This document shows positions 34,172-43,466 of a DNA stretch of 64,000 nucleotides, in pieces. This DNA comes from WLXB01 sp040221475 (GTDB lineage Bacteria > Pseudomonadota > Alphaproteobacteria > Rhodospirillales > Rhodospirillaceae), in the NCBI GenBank assembly GCA_040221475.1, contig JAVKEJ010000058.1:1-64000 (forward strand). The letters run 5' to 3'. How positions within the stretch are numbered: the stretch's first letter is position 1; each line of letters begins with the position of its first letter. Position numbers and translations under genes: made by a program. A model generated the notes under the pieces. The model saw nothing but the letters and a program-made list of their open reading frames with translations. It made no database searches and had not been told where the DNA came from.

Positions 34172-35434
34172 ATGTCTGAGACGACCCCAAAAACAGTGGC
34201 GGTTCCTGCCCTTCATCCCCTCGGTGAAAGCCACGAAGGTAAGCTTCTTGAAAATCTTCGCGGGCTTGATAAAGGGGCTCAAAACCGAGGCGTGGTGAGA
34301 GTTCACTTATCGCGATTGCAAGAACAGAACAGGCAGGAAGATGATCTGCTGAGTGCAGAGACGTCTTTTGAAGACCTAACACGCACACGGTCAGCCTGGT
34401 TATATCGACTTCGCAACACTGATTTGATGGTGATTTTTGAAAAGTCTGAGACCCCTGCAGTTGAAGCGGCTGTGCTTAAGTTGCTCAAGCTTTGGGGTGA
34501 CGATGACTTGATGAAACGGTTCAAGACCGATCCGCGCAAAAACCGCCTGACCAGCTGGTTCGATATGTCTTCGGACTATGACAAGTTGCTTGCCTTTGCT
34601 GAACGTCAAGCAGCGTCTCGCGGAGGTGTTAAGAAGAAATCGCTGAATGAGCTTATTTCTGAAAAGGAAGCCCTGCGGCAGAAATCAGAACGCGGCCAAC
34701 CTTTAACACCTGCAGAATTGGCCCGCATAGAAACAGCCCTGTCACAGGTTGATTTGTCGAGCCATACACGTCGCCAACCAGTCTGCGCTTTTGTTGACAA
34801 CGAACAGCCCGAAATTGTGTTTACAGAAGTTTTTGTATCGATCGGTGACCTTCGTGAAACGCTAATGCCCAACACCAACTTAACAGCGAATCAATGGTTG
34901 TTTCAGCGATTGACCCAAACCTTAGACAAAAGAGTTTTGGCGCAAATGTCGCGGAGAGATGACCGCACGCTGATGCGCGAAGGTTTCAGCATCAACCTGA
35001 ACGTCGGAACAATTCTTTCAGAAGAATTTTTGGCCTTTGATGGTGATATCAACCCGACAACACACGAGACGGTTCTAGAGCTTAGAATTGAAGATATTTT
35101 TGCTGATCCAGGCGCGTTTACTTTTGCCAGAGATTTTCTGATTGAGCGCGGCTATCACATTTGCGCCGACGGATTAACCCTCGACACCTTCCCTTACGCT
35201 GATCCCGTGCGGATGGGGATTACCTACGGTAAATTAAGCTGGTCAAGTGAAATGGCCGGCATGATCGGCACCAAACGTGGTGAAGACCTTAAAACCATGA
35301 TTATGTTGCGCAAACGTGGGCGCACTATTTTATCACGCTGTGACTCTGAGGCCGCCATACGCATCGGTCGGCAATTAGGCATTACCCTGTTCCAGGGCCG
35401 ATATGTCGACAGCCTGGTGAGAGAGAGATATTAA
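34172..35434 (+). CDS. Degenerate EAL-domain protein, paralogue 2
   Basis: 420 aa, plainly related to the gene before it: FVSIGDLR (221-228), NQWLFQRLTQTLDKRVL (240-256), SINLNVG (273-279), LELRIEDIF (302-310), CADGLTLDTF (331-340), GKLSW (353-357), SRCDSEAA (388-395) and FQGRYVDS (407-414) occur at the same points as in paralogue 1. The DDFGTG and KID catalytic motifs are missing here as well. The middle (about 150-195) is a charged helical linker, and residues 38-115 resemble a worn GGDEF-like fold. It starts 8 bases after the first gene, so both are probably made together and may form a heterodimer. Confidence 0.68.
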   Translation: MSETTPKTVAVPALHPLGESHEGKLLENLRGLDKGAQNRGVVRVHLSRLQEQNRQEDDLLSAETSFEDLTRTRSAWLYRLRNTDLMVIFEKSETPAVEAAVLKLLKLWGDDDLMKRFKTDPRKNRLTSWFDMSSDYDKLLAFAERQAASRGGVKKKSLNELISEKEALRQKSERGQPLTPAELARIETALSQVDLSSHTRRQPVCAFVDNEQPEIVFTEVFVSIGDLRETLMPNTNLTANQWLFQRLTQTLDKRVLAQMSRRDDRTLMREGFSINLNVGTILSEEFLAFDGDINPTTHETVLELRIEDIFADPGAFTFARDFLIERGYHICADGLTLDTFPYADPVRMGITYGKLSWSSEMAGMIGTKRGEDLKTMIMLRKRGRTILSRCDSEAAIRIGRQLGITLFQGRYVDSLVRERY

Positions 35435-35648
35435 GAACGGCCGCCTCTAACGTGATGTTGTTGCCCGTTTCGCAAAGCTTAGGTTTACGGTTAAGATCAA
35501 AAAACAAAAGGTCATAGCCTGATACACACAATAAAAGTGCGCGGTAATGATCCTAAAGTTATGGTCATAATATTGACGCACTTTCTGCTCAGGGTATTTA
35601 CGACAATATCTGATTGAGGTGAGAAACCTTAACAGCAGCACATGCACT

Positions 35649-35677
35649 ATGCTTTAATTCAAAAAATGCTTTAATTC
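35649..35677. repeat. Two 12-bp direct repeats before SYLF gene
   Basis: ATGCTTTAATTC occurs at 35649-35660 and 35666-35677, 17 bases apart, 41 bases before the next start codon. It may be a binding site or a chance duplication. The rest of the 283-base gap (35435-35717) shows no supported gene. Confidence 0.6.
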
Positions 35678-35717
35678 GCAAAATTTCAAGTCTGAACTCT
35701 CAGCCGAAAGGCCCGCC

Positions 35718-36437
35718 ATGTCAGCCCTAAAACTAGCCTTCCAGAAACTAAGCTCTGCTCTCGTTTCTCTGTTTTTAATAGGAGCGTTGCCCGCGGCCGC
35801 GGACGACGTGATGGATGCCCGTCATGTTATTGATACGGCTAAGGTTTCTGTAGAGCGTGTGCGTGCTGAGCATCGGCCATCGGCGCAGCTTGACTCTTTA
35901 TTGAAACGCGCCCGCGGTGTTTTGGTGATACCTTCCTATTACAAGGCCGGGTTTTTCATCGGCGGAAGTTATGGCGACGGCGTTCTCCTCAGAAAACTCG
36001 ACGACGGCTCATTCAGCGACCCCGCATTCTATCGCATGACATCCGGCTCCATAGGGCTCCAATTCGGCATGCAATCTGCCGAGATTCTTTTTATTATTCT
36101 TACCGAAGATGGCATGCAGGCGGTTCTGGATGATGAATTCAAGATCGGCGCTAACGTCGGCATAAGCATTGGCGCTGTCGGCGCGGGGGCAGAAGCAGCA
36201 ACAACAACAAATGTCGGAAATGATATTGTTGCGTATTCAAAGAACGCGGGTCTGTTTGCCGGCGGAAGTTTTGAAGGAAGCCTGATTAAACCGCGCAAAG
36301 ACTGGAACGCAGCCGTTTATGGCGTTGATCAATCCAACCCCAAAGGCATTGTGACGCGCGGACAGCTTATGTACGCAGATGGGCTTAAACAAACTCTTGT
36401 CAGTGAGATTTACCCTCAAGAGCCTCAGGTCAATTAA
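35718..36437 (+). CDS. SYLF-domain lipid-binding protein, secreted
   Basis: 239 aa. An N-terminal signal peptide ends near residue 28 (ALPAAADD). The SYLF/Ysc84 domain follows, with RARGVLVIPSYYKAGFFIGGSYGDGVLL and SAEILFIILTEDGMQAVLDDEFKIGANVGISIGAVGAGAEAAT, a glycine-rich block. Bacterial members bind phospholipids and are found in the periplasm or at membranes, but their role is unclear. It is followed after 14 bases by a small membrane protein. Confidence 0.88.
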   Translation: MSALKLAFQKLSSALVSLFLIGALPAAADDVMDARHVIDTAKVSVERVRAEHRPSAQLDSLLKRARGVLVIPSYYKAGFFIGGSYGDGVLLRKLDDGSFSDPAFYRMTSGSIGLQFGMQSAEILFIILTEDGMQAVLDDEFKIGANVGISIGAVGAGAEAATTTNVGNDIVAYSKNAGLFAGGSFEGSLIKPRKDWNAAVYGVDQSNPKGIVTRGQLMYADGLKQTLVSEIYPQEPQVN

Positions 36438-36451
36438 ACAGCACAGAGAAC

Positions 36452-36856
36452 GTGTCAAACAAAGGGACAACCGTGGCCGACGGTGCACAGACTGACCACG
36501 TTGTTGCCCTGGTGTCGCGCATTTTCCTTGTTATGGCCATTGCTTTTGGCACGGGGCTCGTCACATGTTTATCCGCGCTTCCGGTCGCGGTCGGCAAACC
36601 CGAGCTTATTGATCTCTATATTATGATTTCGCGATTTGCCTTAAGCGGTTTAATCGGTGCTTTTTTATGGTACGTGCCACTTGTGCTACGCCTTCGATTA
36701 AAACCGACATCACCCTGGCGGAAAGGTATCACCTGGGTGCTTTCATCCCTGTCGGTTCTCGGCGCCTTAACCGTCTTGCTTGTTTTGGTCCGTCTGGTCG
36801 GCAATGGCAGCGAACTGCTAAGCGCTGTAGCCCTTCGGTTTGGGACGACGGGTTAG
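36452..36856 (+). CDS. Small membrane protein of unknown function
   Basis: 134 aa, GTG start 14 bases after the SYLF gene, so probably co-transcribed. Three membrane helices are visible (about 23-46, 53-79 with LIDLYIMISRFALSGLIGAFLWYVPLVL, and 93-115). No known motif was recognised. It ends convergent with the lpoA-like gene, 7 bases apart. I assign no function. Confidence 0.7.
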   Translation: MSNKGTTVADGAQTDHVVALVSRIFLVMAIAFGTGLVTCLSALPVAVGKPELIDLYIMISRFALSGLIGAFLWYVPLVLRLRLKPTSPWRKGITWVLSSLSVLGALTVLLVLVRLVGNGSELLSAVALRFGTTG

Positions 36857-36863
36857 CATGTGA

Positions 36864-38261
36864 TCACATCGCTGGGGGCGAGGGCTGAGCCTGAACTGAC
36901 TCAAAAGTGGTGGGGGCAGGATCAATAACTTCAACGCCGTTACGTGTAATCTCAAGAATTGAAAACCCTCGTTCAGATAAACCGGTGGGAAGTAAACGAA
37001 ACACTCCATCTACGCCTGAGAAACCGCTGGGAGACGCAAGCGCTTCTGATGAAAACGGTCTTTCGAGATCAGAACGGCCAAGAACTGCTGCCAGTGCAAC
37101 CGCATCATAGGCGTGTGTAGCGATCGCCGGTGGCAAAGCCCCGTAAAGAGCTTGGTACCTCTGATAAAAGGCCGCATTTGGCTCTGGAGCCGGAGCGGGA
37201 TACCAACCACCGATCAACGCTGGCTCTCTCCCCAGACCTGGGCCATGCCAGACCATAGTTCCAAGCAATTGGATGCGCCCCGGATCAATATCGTAAAACG
37301 GTAAAAGAGCCGCCACTTCTGTGAGGCGGCCTCCCTGTGCTGGAACCAACAGCGCATCAAAAGGTAAATCACCAATCGTATCGAGACGTTCTAGTCTTTG
37401 AAGTGCCACACGCGAGACAGTATCAGAGCGGCTTTCCAGAGCGGCGCGCTGAGCCAGCAATGCGTTATGACGCCGGTCATAGTCTGCAAAACCACGCACA
37501 ACATCATTTAAGTTGTCTCCTGACGGATTGTAATAGGCTGTACGTGTCAGAGTGCCGCCGTATTGCATGAGAACTTGTGACGCCGCATCCACGACGGTTT
37601 CACCATATGGCGTACTGGGAGCCAGTACGGCGAAACGCTCGATACCTTGGGCGCGCGCAAACGTGATGATCCGCCGCACCTGTTCATGTACGAGGAAGCC
37701 CATTACGAAAACACCAGGACGCGCGACCGTCGGATCTGTTGTAAACGGCACCATGTTAATCCCAGCGGCTTGAGCTTGCGGCATAACAGCCTTAGCTGAC
37801 GCTGAAAATACGGGACCAAGAAGAACTTGCGCGCCATGCGCAACAGCAAGAGCAGAGGCATCTACTGCGCCATCGGGCGTTCCCTTCGTATCATATGGCT
37901 GTAAAACAAAACGATCATCTCCGACATCAAATAAAGCCATTTGAGCAGCATTTAGAAGTGCTTCGCCAACGCCCGCAGAAGGACCAGATAATGGTAATAA
38001 CAATCCAATTCGAACCAAGCCGTAGGGGTCACGTGACGGAGCAGGAATTGCCTGGGATTCAGGCTCAAAACCAGGAATTAGCTGAGTTCTACTTAAGATA
38101 GGCAGAGTCGGCGCAGGAGTAACTGGAACAGGCGCCGAAGCGAGAGGCTCAGCCGCCCCAGGATTTGCTTGCGGGAGCTGCCGTGGTACATCGGAACTCT
38201 CACATCCTGATAGCAGAATTCCGGCCAATACAAATAATGGCAAAACCCGTCGCATCACCAT
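36864..38261 (-). CDS. lpoA: Penicillin-binding protein activator LpoA-like lipoprotein
   Basis: 465 aa. The signal peptide MRRVLPLFVLAGILLSGC gives a lipobox with Cys near residue 19. A Pro-rich linker precedes a periplasmic-binding-protein fold: GLVRIGLLLPLSGPSAGVGEALLNAAQMALFD (about residue 80) and VLLGPVFSASAKAVMPQA. This is the COG3107 domain also found in LpoA, which activates PBP1a in enterobacteria; the enterobacterial TPR part is absent. It is divergent from rsmI as in E. coli (yraM-yraL), and its start codon overlaps the start of rsmI. The start could also be the ATG at 38255. Confidence 0.83.
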   Translation of the reverse strand: MVMRRVLPLFVLAGILLSGCESSDVPRQLPQANPGAAEPLASAPVPVTPAPTLPILSRTQLIPGFEPESQAIPAPSRDPYGLVRIGLLLPLSGPSAGVGEALLNAAQMALFDVGDDRFVLQPYDTKGTPDGAVDASALAVAHGAQVLLGPVFSASAKAVMPQAQAAGINMVPFTTDPTVARPGVFVMGFLVHEQVRRIITFARAQGIERFAVLAPSTPYGETVVDAASQVLMQYGGTLTRTAYYNPSGDNLNDVVRGFADYDRRHNALLAQRAALESRSDTVSRVALQRLERLDTIGDLPFDALLVPAQGGRLTEVAALLPFYDIDPGRIQLLGTMVWHGPGLGREPALIGGWYPAPAPEPNAAFYQRYQALYGALPPAIATHAYDAVALAAVLGRSDLERPFSSEALASPSGFSGVDGVFRLLPTGLSERGFSILEITRNGVEVIDPAPTTFESVQAQPSPPAM

Positions 38262-39244
38262 CTAAATCTCCTTCAAAGTCTGCCAATCCTTCTGAAAAGA
38301 GGCCTAGCAGAACATCGATAATAAATTTTGGCGACGGTAGCGCCCCCTTAACGGGAAGGCAACCAAACCTCGCCAATGGTTACTTTGCGACTCAGCCTCT
38401 TGACTGTGGCCTTTATGTGGTTTCCACACCCATCGGCAACCTGATGGATATTACGTTTCGAGCAATTGATGTTCTGGGGCAAGCCGATGTGATTGCCTGT
38501 GAAGATACAAGGGTTACCGGAAAACTGCTTAAACATTACGGCATATCAACGCGGATGATCGTATATAACGATCACAGCGGGCCGAAAACACGCCCCCTTT
38601 TGCTAGCGGATCTAAAGGCAGGTAAACGCGTCGCCTTGGTTTCTGATGCCGGTACGCCTTTGATATCTGATCCCGGATATAAATTGGTTTCAGAATGCGC
38701 TGAAAACGGCATACGTATCATCCCAATACCGGGCGCTTCTGCAATGCTCGCAGGACTTGTGACGTCAGGCTTGCCAACCGACAAGGTATTGTATGCTGGA
38801 TTTTTACCATCGAAACAAAAAGCTCGGCAATCAAGCATAAAAGCGTTAGCTGGGATTAACGCAACGCTCGTCTTTTATGAAACAGGCCCACGCTTAGCCG
38901 CAACACTTGCTGATTTAGCGGAACATCTTGGGTCACGCGCCGCAACTGTGGCCCGTGAATTGACAAAGTTATTCGAAGAAATCACACGCGATGATCTCCC
39001 GATTTTAGCCAAATCATATAATGCTAAACCAGATGTAAAGGGTGAGGTTATCATCCTAGTAGGTCCACCTTTGGCTTCGGTTATTTTTGATACTGAAGAC
39101 ACTGAGGCAGCTATCCTTAATGCCCTTGAAACAATGAGCGTGCGCGATGCCGCAGCAGCCGTTGCTGACCTTACAGGACAACCGAGACGCGTTATTTATG
39201 CGCATGCCCTGCAACTAAAAAATAAGTCTTCTAAAAAAATGTGA
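38237..39244 (+). CDS. rsmI: 16S rRNA C1402 2'-O-methyltransferase RsmI
   Basis: 335 aa from the ATG at 38237. The family core starts at YVVSTPIGNLMDITFRA and includes ACEDTRVTGKLLKHYGI, VSDAGTPLISDPGY and PIPGASAMLAGL. An N-terminal Ser/Lys-rich extension of about 55 residues precedes it. No ATG or GTG lies between 38237 and the core that would give a complete domain, so the start must fall inside the lpoA 5' end; the two start regions overlap by some 25 bases. RsmI methylates C1402 in the decoding centre together with RsmH. Confidence 0.92.
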   Translation: MAKPVASPSKSPSKSANPSEKRPSRTSIINFGDGSAPLTGRQPNLANGYFATQPLDCGLYVVSTPIGNLMDITFRAIDVLGQADVIACEDTRVTGKLLKHYGISTRMIVYNDHSGPKTRPLLLADLKAGKRVALVSDAGTPLISDPGYKLVSECAENGIRIIPIPGASAMLAGLVTSGLPTDKVLYAGFLPSKQKARQSSIKALAGINATLVFYETGPRLAATLADLAEHLGSRAATVARELTKLFEEITRDDLPILAKSYNAKPDVKGEVIILVGPPLASVIFDTEDTEAAILNALETMSVRDAAAAVADLTGQPRRVIYAHALQLKNKSSKKM

Positions 39245-39642
39245 GCCTAAGAACAACGATGGCAGCTAAGCAATTCCCTAAAAGACGACGCGCTCAGGTT
39301 ATCGGACGGTGGAGTGAATATGCCTGTAGATTGCTCTTAGCCATCACTGGCTGGACGACGCTGCATCACGGATATCGGGCGCACAGAGGCACCGGGGCAG
39401 GAGAAATTGATCTTATTGCTAAACGGCGCAACACTTTAGCTTTTATAGAAGTCAAGACGCGGCAAACTTTAACTATAGGGTTGGAATCAGTATCTCCTGA
39501 ACAACAACGCAGAATCATTAAAGGTGCAGATCGATTTTTGGCAAGCAACCCGCAATTTCACAACCTTGATGTCCGTTTTGACGTCATGATTGTAAGGCCC
39601 TGGCATCTGCCCAAGCATTTTTCTGATGTCTGGCGACCATAA
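39241..39642 (+). CDS. yraN: YraN-family endonuclease-fold protein (UPF0102)
   Basis: 133 aa. GTG start overlapping the rsmI stop by 4 bases. The PD-(D/E)XK-like core is seen in GEIDLIAKRRNTLAFIEVKTR (about residues 54-74), preceded by an Arg-rich helix with WSEYACRLLL. The function of YraN is not settled; the nuclease motifs are intact. The rsmI-yraN order is widely conserved. Confidence 0.9.
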   Translation: MSLRTTMAAKQFPKRRRAQVIGRWSEYACRLLLAITGWTTLHHGYRAHRGTGAGEIDLIAKRRNTLAFIEVKTRQTLTIGLESVSPEQQRRIIKGADRFLASNPQFHNLDVRFDVMIVRPWHLPKHFSDVWRP

Positions 39643-39754
39643 ATCTGATTGTCAAATGATTGACCCATGCCTCTGAATCACTAGTGTAGCGGCCATATAG
39701 ATATAGCTGACAGTTTTCAACTGGCGCTAATACTTAGGAAATGGGCTTCACCAA

Positions 39755-40621
39755 ATGGCGATAAAGTCACCTGCTGTGGAATCAAACAGAGAGCATTTGA
39801 CAGACCTCTTTGTCCGCAGCGACGGTGTCATAGACTTGGCAGAAGCAGCCTTGCGGTTGGCAGCCTACGATAGCAGCACTGACATAGACTTAAGCTTTTA
39901 CCGGGCTCACCTTGATAGCCTTTACGATGCATTAGGAATTGAAGCTGCTGCATGTGAATTGGATGATTCAAACACCTCGCCAAAAAAAATGGCGTCCGTT
40001 TTAAGAACGGTCTTACATTTGAATTTCCGTTATCGCGGTGATGGTGAGACTTATGATGATCTCGACAACGCAAATTTGATGCGTGTGATTGATCGTCGTT
40101 TAGGTTTGCCGGTTACAATCGGTATTCTATATATTTCAGCAGCTCGGTCGCTGGGTTGGAATGCCTGCGGGCTTAATTTTCCAGGGCATTTTCTGGTGCG
40201 GCTTGAAAGCCTGGATGGGAATAGGGGGATCATTGACCCTTTTCATGGCGGCATCATCTTGGACACACCAGCATTAAGAGATTTACTCAAAGTCGTAACA
40301 GGCCCCGCCGAAGAATTAGACGCCAAACATTATCAGCCGGTAAGCGACAGAGATATTCTTGTGCGCCTTCAGAATAATATAAAAACGCGTCGGCTCGACT
40401 TAGGTCAAATGGACGAAGCGCTGAAAACTTTGAAGTCAATGCAGGTGCTGTTGCCAGATAGCGCTGCATTATGCCGAGAGGCGGGACTGCTGCAGCTTCG
40501 GCTGGGCCATCTTTCTGAAGCCCTGAGGGCTTTAGAAGACTACATGAAAAAAGCCCCGCCCGGCCCTGAGCGCAATCGAATTGATACGGTTGTAAAAGAT
40601 TTAAAACAACGTATTCAATAA
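39755..40621 (+). CDS. SirB1-type transglutaminase-like/TPR protein
   Basis: 288 aa. The core has NLMRVIDRRLGLPVTIGILYISAARSLGWNACGLNFPGHFLVRLE, which is the SirB1/transglutaminase-like segment with the conserved His, and the C-terminus holds a TPR-like helix pair (ALKTLKSMQVLLPDSAALCREAGLLQLRLG). Catalytic Cys is absent in the place expected, so enzyme activity is uncertain. Members are often close to rsmI, yraN and gshB in alphaproteobacteria. Start ATG with a 112-base gap before it. Confidence 0.83.
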   Translation: MAIKSPAVESNREHLTDLFVRSDGVIDLAEAALRLAAYDSSTDIDLSFYRAHLDSLYDALGIEAAACELDDSNTSPKKMASVLRTVLHLNFRYRGDGETYDDLDNANLMRVIDRRLGLPVTIGILYISAARSLGWNACGLNFPGHFLVRLESLDGNRGIIDPFHGGIILDTPALRDLLKVVTGPAEELDAKHYQPVSDRDILVRLQNNIKTRRLDLGQMDEALKTLKSMQVLLPDSAALCREAGLLQLRLGHLSEALRALEDYMKKAPPGPERNRIDTVVKDLKQRIQ

Positions 40622-40666
40622 TCAACGCAGCCATAGCGGGTGGCAAAGAGCTCAAAGGATTAAATC

Positions 40667-41605
40667 ATGACACTTGCAGTAGCCATACAAATGGACCCTA
40701 TGGACGGGATAGATATCAACGGTGATTCAACATTTGTAATGGCGCTCGAAGCACAGAAACGTGGTTTTGGGCTTTTTCATTACCTGCCCAATCGTCTGTC
40801 CTTTCGTGATGGTCGCGTGATTGCGAAGGCCAATGCTTTAGAAGTTCGCCGTGAAAAAGGAAATCACTTCACGTTCGGCGAAACACAAGAGATCGATTTG
40901 TCTCTGATGGATGTGATTTTGATGCGACAAGATCCGCCGTTCGATATGGCGTACATAACCGCAACACATATTCTGGAGCACATCGCCGATGATACGCTTG
41001 TCGTCAACAATCCAGTGAGTGTAAGAAATGCTCCCGAAAAGCTATTCGTGACGCACTTTGAAGGCGTGATGCCGCCAACACTCATCACGTCGGACCCCGA
41101 AGAAATCAAAAAATTCCGGTTAGAACATCAAGATATTATTATTAAACCGTTGTATGGCAATGGCGGTGCTGGCGTGTTCCATCTATCTCCAGGCGATGAG
41201 AATCTTGCATCGCTTGTTGAAATGTTCACTTTGAATTTTCGTGAGCCAATGATCGTGCAAAAATACGTCGCAGCCGTACGTGAGGGCGATAAGCGCATTA
41301 TCCTTGTTGACGGCGAAGTAGCTGGCGCGATTAATCGTGTTCCTGCCGCTGGAGAAGCCAGATCAAATATGCATGTCGGCGGGCGCCCAGAAAAATCAAA
41401 ACTCACCGCGCGGGAACAAGAACTTTGCGAAGCAATTGGCCCCTCCTTAAAAGAGCAGGGATTAATATTTGTTGGGATTGACGTTATTGGTGGATATCTC
41501 ACAGAGATCAACGTGACATCACCAACAGGACTGCAAGAAATAAATCGCTTTGATGACGTGTGCATAGAGGCACAGATTTGGGACGCGATTGAAGAAAAAC
41601 TGTAA
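40667..41605 (+). CDS. gshB: Glutathione synthetase GshB
   Basis: 312 aa. The N-terminus VAIQMDPMDGIDINGDSTFVMALEA is typical, as are VNNPVSVRNAPEKLFVTHF, the ATP-grasp IIKPLYGNGGAGVF and the C-terminal GLIFVGIDVIGGYLTEINVTSPTGLQEI. It joins gamma-glutamylcysteine and glycine. Length and motifs are complete. gshA is not in the window. It follows the SirB1-type gene by 45 bases on the same strand. Confidence 0.96.
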   Translation: MTLAVAIQMDPMDGIDINGDSTFVMALEAQKRGFGLFHYLPNRLSFRDGRVIAKANALEVRREKGNHFTFGETQEIDLSLMDVILMRQDPPFDMAYITATHILEHIADDTLVVNNPVSVRNAPEKLFVTHFEGVMPPTLITSDPEEIKKFRLEHQDIIIKPLYGNGGAGVFHLSPGDENLASLVEMFTLNFREPMIVQKYVAAVREGDKRIILVDGEVAGAINRVPAAGEARSNMHVGGRPEKSKLTAREQELCEAIGPSLKEQGLIFVGIDVIGGYLTEINVTSPTGLQEINRFDDVCIEAQIWDAIEEKL

Positions 41606-41678
41606 TAACGCAAAATAATAAAAACTTATCCGCATCTATAAAACGGAATCACGCTCGGTTAGAGATAAGAGAGGAAAT

Positions 41679-42515
41679 ATGGAACTTGAAAAGCAAATGG
41701 CAGAGGCCGTCGAAGCTGGCATGACAGTCATTACAACATATGGACTATCTGTCGTTGGTGCTGTCGTCATACTGATTATCGGCTGGGTCGTTTCAGGTAA
41801 AGTTGCCAGTTCAATACGAAAAGCAGGGGAAAGATCAAACAAGATTGACGCGACGCTGACATCTTTCTTTGCGTCGGTGGCCAAGTATGCGGTTTTGGTT
41901 TTTACATTTATCGCCGTCCTCTCACGCTTCGGCGTAGAAACCACAAGTTTTGTGGCGGTGTTAGGTGCGCTAGGGCTCGCCATTGGATTATCGCTCCAGG
42001 GCACACTTGCAAATGTCGCCAGCGGCGTCATGCTGATTATGTTCCGGCCCTTTAAGGTGGGGGATTTTGTAGATACAGCCGGCGTTTCTGGAACCGTTAA
42101 AGATATAACATTGTTCACAACAGAGCTGGCAACGCCTGACAACGTTAAAGTTATCGTGCCCAATGGTGCAGTTTGGGGTGACACAATCAAAAATTTCTCG
42201 GGAAACACAACGCGCCGGGTAGATATGGTCATGGGCATCGGCTACGGCTCAAGCATAGACCACGCCATCAAAACAATGTCAGAGATTATTGCAGCGGATA
42301 ACCGCATACACGACGACCCAGAACCATTTTTTGCGGTCGGGGAATTAGCTGATAGCTCCGTGAACATCATTGTTCGGATGTGGACCAACGCTCCAGATTA
42401 CTGGGGTGTGAAGTTTGATCTTACAAAATCATTTAAAGAAGCGTTTGACCGTGAAGGTATAGAGATTCCCTTCCCACAAACCGTTGTGCATCACATTAAC
42501 AAACAGAGCGAATGA
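41679..42515 (+). CDS. mscS: MscS-type mechanosensitive channel
   Basis: 278 aa, the small MscS size. Three membrane segments are seen (about 15-40, 65-90 and 93-125); the third is the pore helix with ALGLAIGLSLQGTLANVASGVMLIMFRPFKVGDFV. The beta domain shows PNGAVWGDTIKNFSGNTTRRVDM. The C-terminal cytoplasmic domain follows to residue 278. It guards against hypo-osmotic shock. No tight coupling to neighbours is visible. Confidence 0.94.
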   Translation: MELEKQMAEAVEAGMTVITTYGLSVVGAVVILIIGWVVSGKVASSIRKAGERSNKIDATLTSFFASVAKYAVLVFTFIAVLSRFGVETTSFVAVLGALGLAIGLSLQGTLANVASGVMLIMFRPFKVGDFVDTAGVSGTVKDITLFTTELATPDNVKVIVPNGAVWGDTIKNFSGNTTRRVDMVMGIGYGSSIDHAIKTMSEIIAADNRIHDDPEPFFAVGELADSSVNIIVRMWTNAPDYWGVKFDLTKSFKEAFDREGIEIPFPQTVVHHINKQSE

Positions 42516-42524
42516 CAAACATGT

Positions 42525-43466
42525 TTACGCTTCTAATAAGAAATCTTTAGCGATCTGATCTGAAAGTGTCGCAATTGCTGCCGTAAAGTCTTCAAGGACA
42601 GTGTGTACACTTTTAGTGCGGATAACTTTATCTACGCTTTCTTTGGCAAACTGCTGATGCAAGCGTTTTGCAAGAAACGCACTGCGCGTATCTGGCCCGA
42701 GGCTTTCAAGCGTGTCTGAGACAATATTTGTACAATGCGCAATGGAACGTGGGAAATCTGGGTTGGTCAGCAGTAATTCAACCACTTGCATCGGGCGTAC
42801 AGTATCCCGATACACCATGCGATAAGACTTCAAGGCCGACAATGACCGAAGCAAAGCCCCCCAGCGGTAATAATCTTCGATTTTATCGTTTCGGTTTCGC
42901 ACAGAGAGAACCGTAAATTTAACATCAACCAAACGCGCTGTATTGTCGGCGCGCTCCATAAATGTACCGATACGGTAGAACTGAAAAGCCTCTTTTTGCA
43001 GCATCACGCCATAGGTTAAGCCCCGAAGCGCGTGGACTTTGTCTTTAACCCAATCAAAAAAATCTCGGCAATTACCGTCCTCAAGGGATTTACTATCTAC
43101 TGTTTTCATGCCGATCCAAGCGGCGTTAAGACTTTCGAAAACCTCAGTTGGAATTGAATTCCGTTCTGCACGCGCATTCTCTCGGGCTGCACGAAGCGTA
43201 CTTTTAATACTTGATGGATTTTTTTCATCTATAGAGAGAAACTCTATCACCTTGTGCTGATTTAAACGCTTAAATCTTTTGTCGAACTCTTTGCGTTGGC
43301 CAACCATCTCCAACGCCGCAATCCATTCTGCGTTGGGCGCAAGACTTGGGTCTGGCAATTGGCTCATGCGATAAGTGACATCAAGAAGACGGGCTGTGTT
43401 CTCAGCACGCTCAACGTAGCGACCAAACCAATACAAGTTATTGGCTGTGCGTGACAGAAGAGTCAT
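42525..43466 (-). CDS. Alpha-E domain protein (COG2307)
   Basis: 313 aa from the ATG at 43466, which overlaps the upstream stop codon as ATGA; the frame is open 15 bases further. The start TLLSRTANNLYWFGRYVERAENTARLLDVTYRM is the signature of the alpha-E family, and the protein is all-helical. This family is nearly always paired with a circularly permuted ATP-grasp protein, as here, often with a transglutaminase; no transglutaminase is visible. The biochemical role is unknown. Confidence 0.9.
   Translation of the reverse strand: MTLLSRTANNLYWFGRYVERAENTARLLDVTYRMSQLPDPSLAPNAEWIAALEMVGQRKEFDKRFKRLNQHKVIEFLSIDEKNPSSIKSTLRAARENARAERNSIPTEVFESLNAAWIGMKTVDSKSLEDGNCRDFFDWVKDKVHALRGLTYGVMLQKEAFQFYRIGTFMERADNTARLVDVKFTVLSVRNRNDKIEDYYRWGALLRSLSALKSYRMVYRDTVRPMQVVELLLTNPDFPRSIAHCTNIVSDTLESLGPDTRSAFLAKRLHQQFAKESVDKVIRTKSVHTVLEDFTAAIATLSDQIAKDFLLEA

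Noticed and set aside
35447..35647. 66-residue minus-strand open frame in the gap before the SYLF gene
   Set aside because: No Shine-Dalgarno or recognisable motif, AT-rich with odd composition; likely chance.
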